Assembly: GCA_029378245.1 (NCBI GenBank)
Contig: JARKIF010000010.1
Span: forward strand, 1,364,001 to 1,428,000
Source of the DNA: Roridomyces roridus
Lineage: Eukaryota; Basidiomycota; Agaricomycetes; Agaricales; Mycenaceae
Direction of reading: 5' to 3'
Length of the DNA stretch: 64,000 nucleotides
In this document: piece after piece, positions 11,088 to 21,157 of the stretch
How positions within the stretch are numbered: position 1 is the first letter of the stretch
Layout: each line of letters starts with the position of its first letter
Program-made: the position numbers and the translations under genes
The notes under the pieces: model-generated
What the model was told of the DNA's origin: nothing
What the model saw: only the letters and a program-made list of their open reading frames with translations
Databases searched by the model: none

Positions 11088-12239
11088 ATGGATGACGCGG
11101 CGTACCCCAAGGCCACTCGAGCGACTGACCGTGCGCGCGTCTACGAACTAGATGCCCAAATCCACGAACTCGAAGAAAAGCTCCGCGTCCTACAGACGGA
11201 GCGGGCACCCTATCTTCAACGATTGAACTCGTGCAAATACCCAGTCCTCACACTTCCCAACGAGATCATCTCCGAGATTTTCGTCCACGCCCTCCCACCG
11301 TACCCATCGTGTCCACCAATGAAGGGGCCCAAGTCGCCGACTCACCTTAACCTTATCTGTCGCAAATGGAGGGATGTAGCCCTCGGCACACCCCAGCTCT
11401 GGCGCGCCATAACCCTTCCATATACCGACGACAAGCAGGTCGACATGGTGCGGACCTGGTTGGATCGATCCAGATCTTGTCCGCTGTCGATTAAGCTGTC
11501 CTGGGAGAAAACTCTACCCCGCACAGAGCTATGCGAGGCCATTCTCCTTCATCGCCAACGTTGGGAGCATGTGCATCTCTCAGTCGCGGACGAGTCAGAG
11601 TTCGCTCTCATCGAGGGAACGCTTCCAATGCTCCTCAGCCTGTCCGTCAAGTTCGACGGTTCAGTAATGGGTCACATGCGCCCTGTCGCGCAGAATTATC
11701 CCCGGCTCGAGTCACTTGCGCTAAGCAACCTAGAGTGCTCCGTGGACCGGTTACCCTGGTCTCAACTCACTTCTTTGACGCTTTCAAGTAGGACGGACGA
11801 CTGCGCTGTCGTACTCCAAGCAGCGGTCAATCTCGTCGAGTTAAAATTAATCGACTGCCGTGTCGATCGAGTCGATGTCCAATTCATCCGGCTGGAAACC
11901 CTCATCCTGGACTACCGCTACGGTCTTGCCGACTTTCCCAGGCACATGATTCACATGTTCACTCTCCCCGCACTGCACACCCTCCAGCTCTGCGCCAAAC
12001 TGTTGGGTAAGCAACCAATTGATGCTCTCTCATCCTTCATCTCTCGATCCGGGTGCCGGCTTCGCAAAGTTCTCATCACCGGAAAGCGAAAGCGAATTGA
12101 TTCCAAAGAGCTGTTCCGACAGGCCTTCCCCACTATCCCGAAAATCGCGTTTAACAGTGATTATGATTGGTATATGAGGTGGAAGGGTGACGAAGAGGAT
12201 TCAGATGATGACTGCCAACACCCGGAGGAGGAGGAATGA
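11088..12239 (+). CDS. F-box protein (intact member of divergent pair)
   Basis: This is a single-exon F-box protein of 383 residues starting MDDAAYPKATRATDRAR. A coiled coil at about 15-45 precedes the F-box at about 52-100 (PVLTLPNEIISEIFVHALPP, then LICRKWRDVALGTPQLWRAI). Leucine-rich sequence follows, then SSFISRSGCRLRKVLITG, FPTIPKIAFNSDYDW and an acidic tail ending EEEE. It is the undamaged counterpart of the minus-strand neighbour. The open frame extends upstream to 10722, but sequence before 11088 lies in the divergent promoter and is unlike any relative. The expected role is SCF ubiquitin-ligase substrate recognition; the target is unknown. Confidence 0.88.
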   Translation: MDDAAYPKATRATDRARVYELDAQIHELEEKLRVLQTERAPYLQRLNSCKYPVLTLPNEIISEIFVHALPPYPSCPPMKGPKSPTHLNLICRKWRDVALGTPQLWRAITLPYTDDKQVDMVRTWLDRSRSCPLSIKLSWEKTLPRTELCEAILLHRQRWEHVHLSVADESEFALIEGTLPMLLSLSVKFDGSVMGHMRPVAQNYPRLESLALSNLECSVDRLPWSQLTSLTLSSRTDDCAVVLQAAVNLVELKLIDCRVDRVDVQFIRLETLILDYRYGLADFPRHMIHMFTLPALHTLQLCAKLLGKQPIDALSSFISRSGCRLRKVLITGKRKRIDSKELFRQAFPTIPKIAFNSDYDWYMRWKGDEEDSDDDCQHPEEEE

Positions 12240-12446
12240 CGGTTTCTTTCCGGTACGCGTCTCGTTCTGATTCTCGCCTTGGATTCTGACTGAAACTTGT
12301 CAGAAGTCCGCACTGCTCAACGCACCCTCTTTCTTCCAAGGGCGATCGTTGTGTATCTATCTAAATTATATTCGTCCTCAAGTTTCTTTGTCATGAACAT
12401 GAACATCTTTCCGCATCCCATCCTGGCACCTACGAAATTATTATTT

Positions 12447-13995
12447 TCACCCGCGCTGTACTTTTCCGACCTGACCTCTTACGACCTTCCACACGTTATA
12501 CCCCAAGGTTACCTCTCGGAGCCCTCGTTTCGCCATCGCTTGCACCGCAGCTTCTTCCTGTGCATCGTAACTCCAATGACGCTCCTTTGGAAATTTGGGC
12601 AGAGTCATCTCGAGGGCGGCCAACCGAGGCGGCAAGTCGACGAGATTCAGCGCGACACGCCGCAGAAAATCCTAGCAAAGAGCGTCAATTGGACTGAATA
12701 CAGTGGGTGGAATCCCAAGACACACGCCATATGTCCCTGTCGGCGTTGCAGGGAGCGGTTCCTCCTCGCCCATATAATTCGACCATAACTTTTTAGATCG
12801 TTTCAGTTTCCTTCCCCAGAGGTCGTCCTCCTCCTCGATGTCGGATATTTCATCCGCAGGTATGTCGTCAAACGCCGTCCCGTCGTCCAACTCGAGTTGA
12901 GTATGCTGTTGGTAGAGATATGTGTGGTTCCCGTTAGGCGCAGATCGCCGACGAGAGGTATAGCCAAACTTGGCGGTGGCATCTGGCGAACAACATTGTG
13001 CTCAAATCCTCGATGGCGATGGGGGCTTGGTGCGGGAGGACCGTGATGGTGTGCAGTGGGTATGATGCGAAAGCCGGCGCCAAATCCCACGGCGCCTGCA
13101 GAGTGCCGAGTTCGGGAATCGGGGGAGGGTCGAAGGCCGTCGTCCAGTCGGACGGGAATTCCAAAGATTGGAGACGGCTGCATCGTTCGAGGAGGGATAG
13201 AAGGTCCTCGACGTCCAACATGGGGTGGAATGAGAGATGACGCAGTCGAGGGAACGACGTGTGGGCGAACCCATCGAGGAGGGATTTCGTTTGAGCGACG
13301 GCGTGTAGATTGAGGTGAGTGAGAGTCTCTGGTCTGGCGATTCGAAGGGGATGATCACCACCAGATTCTTCCCCCGTCGCGCGGAGGGTCAGACGTTGCA
13401 ATGGCAAGAGGATGCCATCGCTAGGTGTGATGTCGCAGTTGTCGAGTGTGAGTTCCTCCAAATTCACCAGTGATGCCAGGATCTCCCGGACATTTTTTCC
13501 AACCACCATCCTTTGCAAATGCAAAGATCGTAGATTCTGATACACGCCGAGCGTTGCGAAGAATTTCGACACGATTCTCTCTCGAAGTTCTTCGAAAAGA
13601 TCGGCCGGTGGAATGCCGAGCAGCTTGAACATTTCCAAATTGTCCGGGGTATGTGGCGGTGGCGGTACGGCCCTCGGCTGCAATGTCGGCGGGGCGCTAA
13701 TTGTCCAGTGGCGGACCGCCAAGACGTGGCTATCGCCCTGCCCGGCCAAACGATCTAGGCGGACGGCGACCCGATGTAGACGGTGTGTGCGGTCCACCCA
13801 GTTGCGGCGGTCGTAACCCTCAGCCAAGGCCGCAATGGGTGCGCTCTGACGCTCAATCAAGAGCGGGAGGCATAGTAGTCGGAACAGTCGGCAGACGAGA
13901 GAGAGACGGCGGAGTTGGCGCCTTGAGATGTTTTGCCAGCATCGAAGCCAGAGCTCGACGGGCAGGGCGGGCAGGTGCTGGACGGGCTCCAGCAT
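12447..13995 (-). CDS. F-box/LRR-like protein with three exons
   Basis: This is an F-box protein of about 476 residues in exons 13995-12970, 12905-12726 and 12671-12447. The F-box is at the very N-terminus (LPALPVELWLRCWQNISRRQ, then LSLVCRLFRLLCLPLL). Leucine-rich repeats follow (YQNLRSLHLQRM, LVNLEELTLDNC). Exon 2 encodes an acidic stretch, and exon 3 ends RHWSYDAQEEAAVQAMAKRG. The last two exons align with the paralogue at 54540-56046, supporting the second intron (54 nt). The first intron (64 nt, donor GTTTGG, branch CCTAAC) replaces about 50 codons present in the paralogue. It is the only way I found to rejoin the frame; if it is not spliced, the protein stops at about 12934. Confidence 0.72.
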
Positions 13996-14694
13996 GGTCG
14001 TTGTCGTTAACGGCGAACGCGGGGTAAAAATGGATCTCCAGGGGGGAGGTTGAATTGAGGCTGAAACCAGATTCGCATCACAACATTCCATTTGGTTACA
14101 CGATTCCGAGAGCCCAGGGCCATTCAAGGTTGTTTTTGTCCACGCGCCAACAGATCCAGCAATGAAGTTATGAACTCCACAATCATAGTGATCGATGATG
14201 CCCATGGCGCGGAAGAAGTTCGATGCTTCTCCCTTTCAAAAAATCAGTGGCCCAGTGTCCACCATGGTCTCCTACAAAATGCCGAGACAACCAGAATCGA
14301 GCGCGGAGTGCCGTAGTAGATACCCCGATTCTGCCGAGCGGCATTCCGGCCGGCGCGGGCGCTAAACACCACGACATCAATTGGCAACCAACAGTGATGG
14401 CTTACGTGATTGGCGCGGCTTCAGCCTTCCATCCATGCCCTCGCCACCTATCTGCTTACTCCCGGAACTGGAATTTTGCATCTAGTAACTGGAACTGGAT
14501 AAACTCTCTTCGGAACCACCGACGATCTGGCTGGCCAGAGACAATCCGGGGGGTCTAGAATCAAGATTTCTCGTAAGATGTGGCGTCGTGAACCCCGTGG
14601 ACAATCTCGTTAGCGCGTTCTTATGGACTCACTGGAGATGGATATAGTACTTACAGTACATGCACGCGCTTAACCTCCCTCCAGCCTGCCAACC
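13996..14694. other. Divergent intergenic region
   Basis: This separates the minus-strand F-box gene from the plus-strand kinase gene and should contain both promoters. No repeat or clear core element was seen. Confidence 0.4.
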
Positions 14695-16092
14695 ATGTCT
14701 TCCTGTGAGCACTCTGAGGCTTTCGTGCAAGGCGTCGTCCACCATGTCTTTCTTGCTTGTATCTCGTCTCTCGACTTTGGCTCCCAGCACGTCTGCTCAC
14801 CTGCTGCCCCGTGTATCGTAGCCCGAGACTTGCTGGCCCCCTTCCTTGCGCTCAAGTTGGTCGCTCCGTCGTGGAATACGGCAGTCAAGGCTCGCACGCC
14901 CGATACTTTCTTCTCTAATCTAGAGGAAGGGGTGTATTATCCTCACTCCTGGCATATCAACACCCGGATGCGCAAAGCGTCAATCCTCTCGCGCTATCGC
15001 GTCTTCAAGACTATCCACTCGGAGGATGGTATGCATTGTCTCAATTCAAGACTGTCCTAACGACCCTGTAGGAGATCGCGGTGTATATCTCGCCTACGAC
15101 TTCGGTGGCCCCAAGGGATGTGCCGAAGCATCCGAGGTCGTAATCAAAGCCTGGGTCTCTGGCTCTGATGTCGAGTTTTTGAACGAAACCGGGGCATACA
15201 AAGTCCTCGACGGGTGTGTTGGGGTGCCCCAGACATTTGGTCCGCCGCAGTACGACCCCGCCTGCGACATCCATGTACTGCCCATGCAGAAGCTTGGTCC
15301 CACCCTCGAAGATTTGATGCTCAAGCTTCCCAAAGCCCGTTTTGACGCCCGTATGGTGCTGATGGTCGCAATTCAAATGGTGCGCGATGGAAACCCGTGT
15401 CTTGACAACTACCACAATCATGTCCGCAGATTGAACGGTATCGAGATATCCACACCCGCGGCATTATTCACAGTGGCACGAAGCCAGGGAATATTTGTCT
15501 GGCCCCACCCGACACCGAACCGCGAGGAATGCTGTACCTTATCGATTTCGGATTCGCCATCCCGCTCGCCGACTCTCCGCTGCCCAATGCCCATCGGATC
15601 GACGTCGTCGGAAATAGACGTTTCATGAGTGTCTTGGCACATCATGGGATCTGTGCGCCTCTCTGGCTATCGCTGCGATTGGTTTGCGCTGACATCGTGG
15701 CAGGTAAATCCCAGCGCGACGATCTCGAGTCGCTGGCCTACCTTCTTTCCCATCTGTTCCACGGGGAGCTTCCGTGGGATATGCCCCTTCTATCCCGTTT
15801 ACGTTCCTATCGGCCGGGATATTCCATTACCAATGGGAAGGAATACAGGCAACAAATCGAACAGCAGTCTCAGCTTATGCCCCAGGTGTGGCGCCTCAAG
15901 ATGGCAACCCCGCCGTCCAAGTTGTTCGAGGGGATGAACGAGTGCTTTTTGGAATTTTGGCGAGACGTGAAGGCACTCTCGTATGGTGAGATTCCTGACT
16001 ACGAGAGAATGCGTGCTCGGTTTGCGGCGTGCTTGCAGGAACACGAGGAATGCGATGCGCCGGTAAACTGGTGGGAATTGTACAAACAGTGA
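14695..16092 (+). CDS. CK1-like protein kinase, probable pseudokinase
   Basis: This is a 417-residue casein-kinase-1-like protein in exons 14695-15028, 15072-15379, 15430-15652 and 15704-16092, with introns of 43-51 nt and all phases closing. Kinase landmarks are the ATP-site lysine in EVVIKAWVSG (about residue 136), the catalytic loop HSGTKPGN (about 220-235), LIDFGFA (the DFG motif), GNRRFMSVLAHHG and RDDLESLAYLL. The catalytic loop should read H-R-D-x-K-P-x-N. Here the Asp codon is GGC (15475-15477), giving Gly, while Lys, Asn and DFG are kept. Loss of the catalytic base predicts a pseudokinase. It belongs to the expanded CK1-like families seen in basidiomycetes; its partner is unknown. 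Confidence 0.82.
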
Positions 16093-16679
16093 GCGGGAAG
16101 GTCGTGTTTATTTCTGTACTGTATATTTCTTGGGCATCTCGGGCCACAAAAAAAGCTTAGCACTTGTCCTGTTTATACCAGAACGTTTAAGTTGTCACTG
16201 TCGCAGCCGGAGGAATCCGACGTATTAGTCACGGTCAGTCTGTTTTGCGTGAAGGGACCGAGACTCCGATTGGATACTGCCTCAGTGCAGTAGCCCGCCG
16301 ATCTCGACCAGTACCAAAGTGACACAGTCAAGATTCCAACCATGTTGCATCTTGATGTTCCACAGACTAAATTTACCAGACAATTCCGGTCCATTGAGGT
16401 TGAAAGTTGAAATCTTGGCCGCCGAAGAAAATACAGCTGTCAGCGGGGCCTGTAATCGTACTACAGCTTTAGTACTAATACCTTCACAAAATGTACTTGT
16501 ATCCGTTACAGAGCATAAAGCCGCTTCTGAGAAGTTGCGGAATGCCGAATTAGCCTATTCGGGGCACGTCCACCGAACTATTTGATCATCATAATCTGAT
16601 CGAGCTCTTGTCTCTTGCCGCCATCTTCCCGAAAGCTGGTGCTCATTTGACGTGAGGTACGCGATTGGACGGGCTGTAA
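16093..16679. other. Intergenic, nothing recognised
   Basis: Short unrelated ORFs only; no repeat was seen. Confidence 0.4.
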
Positions 16680-17280
16680 ATGGCCGCATTTATTGATCCC
16701 GCAGCGTTCTATAGCATGCCTCGCACGGGTAACATTCCTGGATTCGACTTCATGGGGTTGGTCGCCACGAGAAGCCGGGCCTTCCAGACAATAAACGCTG
16801 CCTCAGAAGTCAGTTGCCCCTGCCTGTTCGTTCTTTTTTCTCTAGTCGGTCCAATAATACTGACTCTGACTGCCGGATGGGGTCCCGATCTGGACCATTT
16901 TCTTCAAACTTCCCCGTCACTTGATACTCGGATCCCGCTGACGGCTTCTCAAACAGAGCTCACGAGGCCAGAACTTGGACATGAGAGTAACCTCCATGGG
17001 TAAACCCTCTTTAAGGGACCTGTCCAGAAGGGCGCGCTCCTGGCTCAGAACCCCAAGACGTTCGAGTCAATCCCGGAGCTCGATGAGGTAGACGAGGCTG
17101 TTATTCAGCGTGAGATAACCCGGGGGTGATGTCCTTTCGCTCCCTACTCTCTGCTGAGCGTGCTTCAAGGCAAGTGGTCGCAGCCCATGGATTTGTGTAA
17201 GCCCTCCCTGCGCTTTGTTGGGAGTTGAACGAACTTTGTAGCTACACCATCATCTTGTGTTCCATTGGAGGTGCGTCGTG
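16680..17280 (+). pseudogene. N-terminal relic of an MFS sugar-type transporter
   Basis: An open segment from 16680 starts MAAFIDPAAFYSMPRTGNIP. It is followed by discontinuous pieces: NPKTFESIPELDEVDEAV at about 17050, KWSQPMDF at about 17173 and YTIILCSIGG at about 17240. This order matches the cytosolic N-terminus and the start of the first helix of a fungal MFS transporter group. I recall that group reading KW(S/R)QP..LY.TI..CSIGA just before VQGWDQ. Everything after the first helix is missing, so this is a truncated relic. Assignment is from memory of the family pattern and is moderately secure. Confidence 0.45.
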
Positions 17281-17524
17281 CATCTTGATGTCATTCTGTA
17301 TAAGTCATCCAGGTATGTACCAGCTGCTGTACTTACAAGGTATGTTTTGCATCTCGAACCAGGTCCGCGCTTGGTATCCATTGGACCGTGACTGCCTCTC
17401 GGGACAACTCGGACTCCAAGCGCTTCCCTGTCACGTACATCCGAACAAGAGGAGTCTAGTACGGCTCTTACTAGTAATCGGATTCAATTTTATGTAAAGC
17501 TCATCTTCTGCTTTTCCATCCCCC

Positions 17525-18256
17525 ATGCCCTCTTTCGACATGCCCGTTCATTCGTTGCAGGAGGAGCTCAAACGGCGGGACCAGCTTCTCGCGAGCGCCC
17601 ATATCGACAAGGCCCAAGTCAAGCCCCACGAGGTGTTCTGTACGAAATGCAACAAATCGATAAGACTCGGCCCTGTGAGGTACTGGAACGAGCTTTGGGA
17701 TGCCCATCGGCAAGGGTGCGACAATGCGTAAGCCTCCAGGTGGATTATGATTTCTTCGATGCTTACACGTCGTCTTTAGAGGTGGTCGGATCCAGGAAGA
17801 TGGTGCGCATTCTTCTCTGAGAGCTGGTAGTCCGAAGGCTCATATGGGCGTTCTGCAGTTGATGATGACGAGGCTTCTGGTTTGCCATCCGAGGAAGTCC
17901 TGGCGCTCGCGTCTCACAGTACGTACTTACCTTTCTCGAGCTCGACGGTTTCTGACGTTCCCATAGCTGATACGAGCCCCAGCTCCGCCCCACCCGTTGC
18001 TCCTTACCGTACGTCTCTCGGCAATTCAGCCGGGACGCTCGCTAACTGTCTAGTATCAGACACCGCCGCAGGCCCTGGCGTCGACTCCATCTCAAGCGGA
18101 ACCTTGCCCGGCACGACCACATCGCAGATGACGGACGAGGAGCTCGAGCTACGCTCACTCCTGGAAGAAGAACAGCGGCTTTTGTATCGGTTGCATAGGG
18201 CCCGACTGGCCCTTCGTATCTTCAAGGCAAGCAAGTCGACTCGGAATCATAAGTAA
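17525..18256 (+). CDS. Small CxxC..WxxHxxxC protein of unknown function
   Basis: This is a predicted 176-residue protein from five exons (17525-17727, 17780-17802, 17859-17918, 17967-18008 and 18054-18256). Introns are 45-56 nt and the frame closes. The N-terminal part has FCTKCNKSIRL followed by WNELWDAHRQGC, a C-x2-C ... H-x3-C arrangement that could bind one zinc ion. The middle is a Ser/Pro-rich linker (about 85-125). The C-terminus is a charged coiled coil (EELELRSLLEEEQRLLYRLH). I know of similar short CxxC..H..C proteins in mushroom genomes but no assigned function. The two micro-exons (23 and 42 nt) make the model less certain. Confidence 0.65.
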
Positions 18257-18875
18257 ATTGTATTCGAATTCGTGATATGTACCAAGAATATTATGCATGC
18301 GAAAAGAACAAGGAGAATCAAAAAGAAATGAATGGTGCGGCTCCAAGACCAGCACAACGCCGCGTATGAGTACCGTCCCACAGGGGATGAAAGGTGACAG
18401 AGGGACGCGATGGCGGGGATGAAACGATCGTTGGGACCCCCATTCTACGCCGGTAGGCAAGATGAGAATTCCAGCGGCTGCGCAAGGTCCGTCTCCGAGC
18501 TAGATTCTGGCGGTCAGATTGCGGGCGCTGGATGCAAGGCTAGAAGAAGGGATAGAACCGATACAGCGGGAGCGAGGATTGAGGTCGAGGGGCTGGTAAT
18601 GGCAAACGGTATCGTGACGCACCAAAGCCCTCGAGCAGCCAAAGCCACATCAGCCAGACGTTATACAATCTTGAAAGCGGCCACTCCCGACGGGAGAGCG
18701 CGCGGCGCAGACCCGGACAATGAACTTCATAAGTGTCGTTGAATCTGAGGTTGTGAGGTGGATTCTGAGCGCAAAACGGGCGAATTGATCATGTGACATG
18801 CTGACCTAAGACCATGGTCCGAAATTTCAACATTGGACAAACATATACAAATACTGTGGTTGAATTTTGTCTTAT
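18257..18875. other. Convergent intergenic region
   Basis: This holds the 3' ends of two convergent genes. No feature beyond short ORFs was found. Confidence 0.4.
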
Positions 18876-20202
18876 CTAATCGAAATAAAATGCACCGCCT
18901 TCGACGGAGATCTACACGAGGTTAGATACGAAACTCACCCTGAGAGAGATGAGATCACTCACGGTTTGTCCTGCTTGAATATAAGCGATGGCAAGGAATT
19001 GAGGGTCGGGGAAACTTGAACCGGGACGTACCAGTGATGAACAGCGATTCCTTTGAGGCGATGAATGATACAAAGTTTGCGATGTCTGTTGGAAATCTGC
19101 ACGTATGTGAGAAATTCACTTGTACAGACAAGGTAGGGAGAGAGAGAGAAGATCCCCACAGCGTACCCGAGGGTCTTGAGCGGTGATCTTTCCTTGAACT
19201 GTGCAATCAACTCCAAGTAAACAAATGCATCCGTAGTTCATTCAAAGGGTGTGTTTATTTCACTGCATACCTGTTCGGAAAGGCCTTTGAACACTGCATG
19301 TAAGTGGGTTTAATTAATGGGAATGCGAAGTGCGAGAGAGAGTAGACGTGCGCATTGCAGTTTCGATTGGGCCTGGAGCGTATGCGTTGACTGTGATGCC
19401 TGTCATTCAACTTCAGTTAGACTTTCGTGCAATATGCTTCCTTGCTTACCATACTTGCCAAACTCCAACGCTAACCGCGGGTCATTCATCTTCCAATATC
19501 TCTGATCGCATACGTGCACATACCAGCAGACTGCGTCAACCCCCTCACAGCAAACTTGGACGCACAATACGAAGCGAAATCCGCACCCCCCTGTTTTCCG
19601 TACGCAGACTAAGCGGCAATGAGGCGCCCCCCTCCGCGGCTGGGAGCTTGTTTGATCATTTGCAGGCCCGCGTGTTTGTAGCAGAGGAAAACTCCACGGG
19701 TGTTGACTGACATTATGTGGTCCCATTGCTCGGCGGATACTGTGGTTAATACTAAGGTCGGATGTCGAAAGAAAACGGGTCCACTGTACCTTCAGTGAGA
19801 GGAGTAGCGGGGTCGGCGACTCCCGCGTTGGCGACCATCTGGGTATCCGTGGTTTAGAGGAGGAAGAAGAGAAGATAAAGTACGCACGACATCCAGGCTC
19901 CCGTGCTTCTGTACCACCGCATCAATCATCGCTTGTACTTCTCCCTCCTGGGAGACGTCTGCGGTGTGCACCGAGGCCGCCACCCCAGGGCAATTAGCCT
20001 GGATCTCCTCCGCGAGGATATCAAGCTGCGGGACCTTGCTGGCGATGTCGTTCAGCGCCACTGAGAAGCCGTCGGAGGCGAGCCGGAGGGCGATGGCGCG
20101 GCAGATTCCTTGTGCTGGGCGGGGTGATCATGAGTTGTGAGCTGTGGGGAGGAGGAGGAAGAGGTGGGAGTGTACCAGCACCGGTGACCAGGGCCGTTCC
20201 TT

Positions 20203-21145
20203 CATCAGCAGAAAATGCACTTGGATACATAGCTCTGGTAGTTCTCCGGAGCCCCGGTAGCTGGGTAGCCAAGTACCCCTCTACTAGGCTCCTGGTAGCC
20301 ACCTGCCAATGCCCGGTAGCTCTGAGTAGCTCGAGCTACCAGCACGACTAGGCAGGGTCGCCCAATAATGAACAATTAATTGGACTGCAAAAGAGAAGCT
20401 TCTATGGCGTTCCCAAGTTAGGGAGGAATTTTTTGACATTTGTCAGGGGCAGGATTCGAACGGGAGACCTCCGGTAAATAACAATCTCTATGACCAGACA
20501 ACTAAACTACTAGACTAATTGAGCTTGCCAAAGTCCCAGAAAAGCTTGATAACAGGGTGCCACCTGTGTTGGCACTTGCAACTTGCAAGTAATTCCCTTG
20601 CTCTACTGACTCATTCTCGGAGCATGCACATATTTGATTTCTGTCTGACACCGGTCTTGTTATTGGGTGGGAGAGTCAAAACTGACTCAAAAGTCAATCA
20701 AATCTGCGTGGCCTAAGTGGTTCAGGACTTGAACTTGTTGTGAGTGTGACTTGCTCTTCATTGACAAGTAGTTTTTTTTTTTTTTTGGATTTTCTTTTTG
20801 GAAATTAAATCACTACAAGCACTCTATGAACATTGCAGTATTTATGAGCTCTGTCACACCACTTGTGTTGTATTTCAACAGCTCACCAAAAGCTCACCAT
20901 CTCAGACTGGGTGCTACTGAGCACTCTGCACAAGTCTACCAGTTCTACTGACTTCAGGGGAGGGTCTATTAGGTGCTACTAAGCACTGAGTGAAGAGCTA
21001 CTGCTGCTACCAGGCTACAAACCAGAAGCTACTGAAGCTACCAAGGGCTACCAGGCATCTCACCCAATTCTACCAGGGCTCCTGCAGCTACCCGAGCTAT
21101 CAAACAATGAGTGGCAGCTACTGTGCAGAAAACTTTTTCCTGATG
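20203..21145. mobile_element. Non-autonomous inverted-repeat element, CATCAG family, copy 1
   Basis: This is a 943-bp insertion bounded by imperfect inverted ends CATCAGCAGAAAATGCAC and (opposite strand) CATCAGGAAAAAG..TTCTGCAC. It is flanked by TT on both sides, and removing it restores the SDR coding frame. The left arm (20233-20345) is crowded with GGTAGC/GAGCTACC motifs. The right arm (20925-21120) is crowded with GCTACC/GCTACTG motifs, the inverse orientation. Inside are a tRNA-like segment (20440-20527, minus) and a T16 run near 20771. There is no coding capacity for a transposase. Short-motif subterminal arrays recall CACTA/CMC elements such as those in fungi, but the ends are not CACTA and the family is unassigned. 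Confidence 0.75.
20440..20527 (-). other. tRNA-like (SINE-like) segment within the element
   Basis: On the minus strand a box-A-like TAGTTTAGTTGTCTGG (20494-20509) and a box-B GTTCGAATCC (20452-20461) sit at tRNA-like spacing. The acceptor stem and a clean cloverleaf were not found, so this is not a functional tRNA. The box-B half matches the element at 43298-43640. Confidence 0.6.
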
Positions 21146-21157
21146 TTTGGATTCCAT

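Larger units (their letters stand above)
18876..21157 (-). pseudogene. SDR family oxidoreductase, disrupted by an insertion and a stop
   Basis: This is a classical short-chain dehydrogenase/reductase gene with about eight introns. Recognisable in order are TALVTGA then AQGICRAIALRLA (cofactor loop), MVANAGVAD, MSVNTRGVFLCYKHA, SAYGKQGG..SYCASKFAVRG (Ser-Tyr-Lys site), GITVNAYAPGPIETAM, LKTLGYPTDIANFVSFIAS, FITGQT and ISVEGG. It is broken twice. A 943-bp element (20203-21145) lies within codon 4-5; removing it with one copy of its 2-bp duplication gives MESKGTALVTGAAQG in frame from an ATG at 21157. In addition a TAG at 19609-19611 falls one codon before the catalytic Ser. A start inside the element (ATG at 20230) could drive a shortened N-terminus, but the stop would still end it. 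Confidence 0.82.

Noticed and set aside
20440..20527. A functional tRNA gene on the minus strand
   Set aside because: Box A and box B are present, but no matching acceptor stem or credible anticodon arm was found and it lies inside a mobile element. Kept only as a tRNA-like segment.
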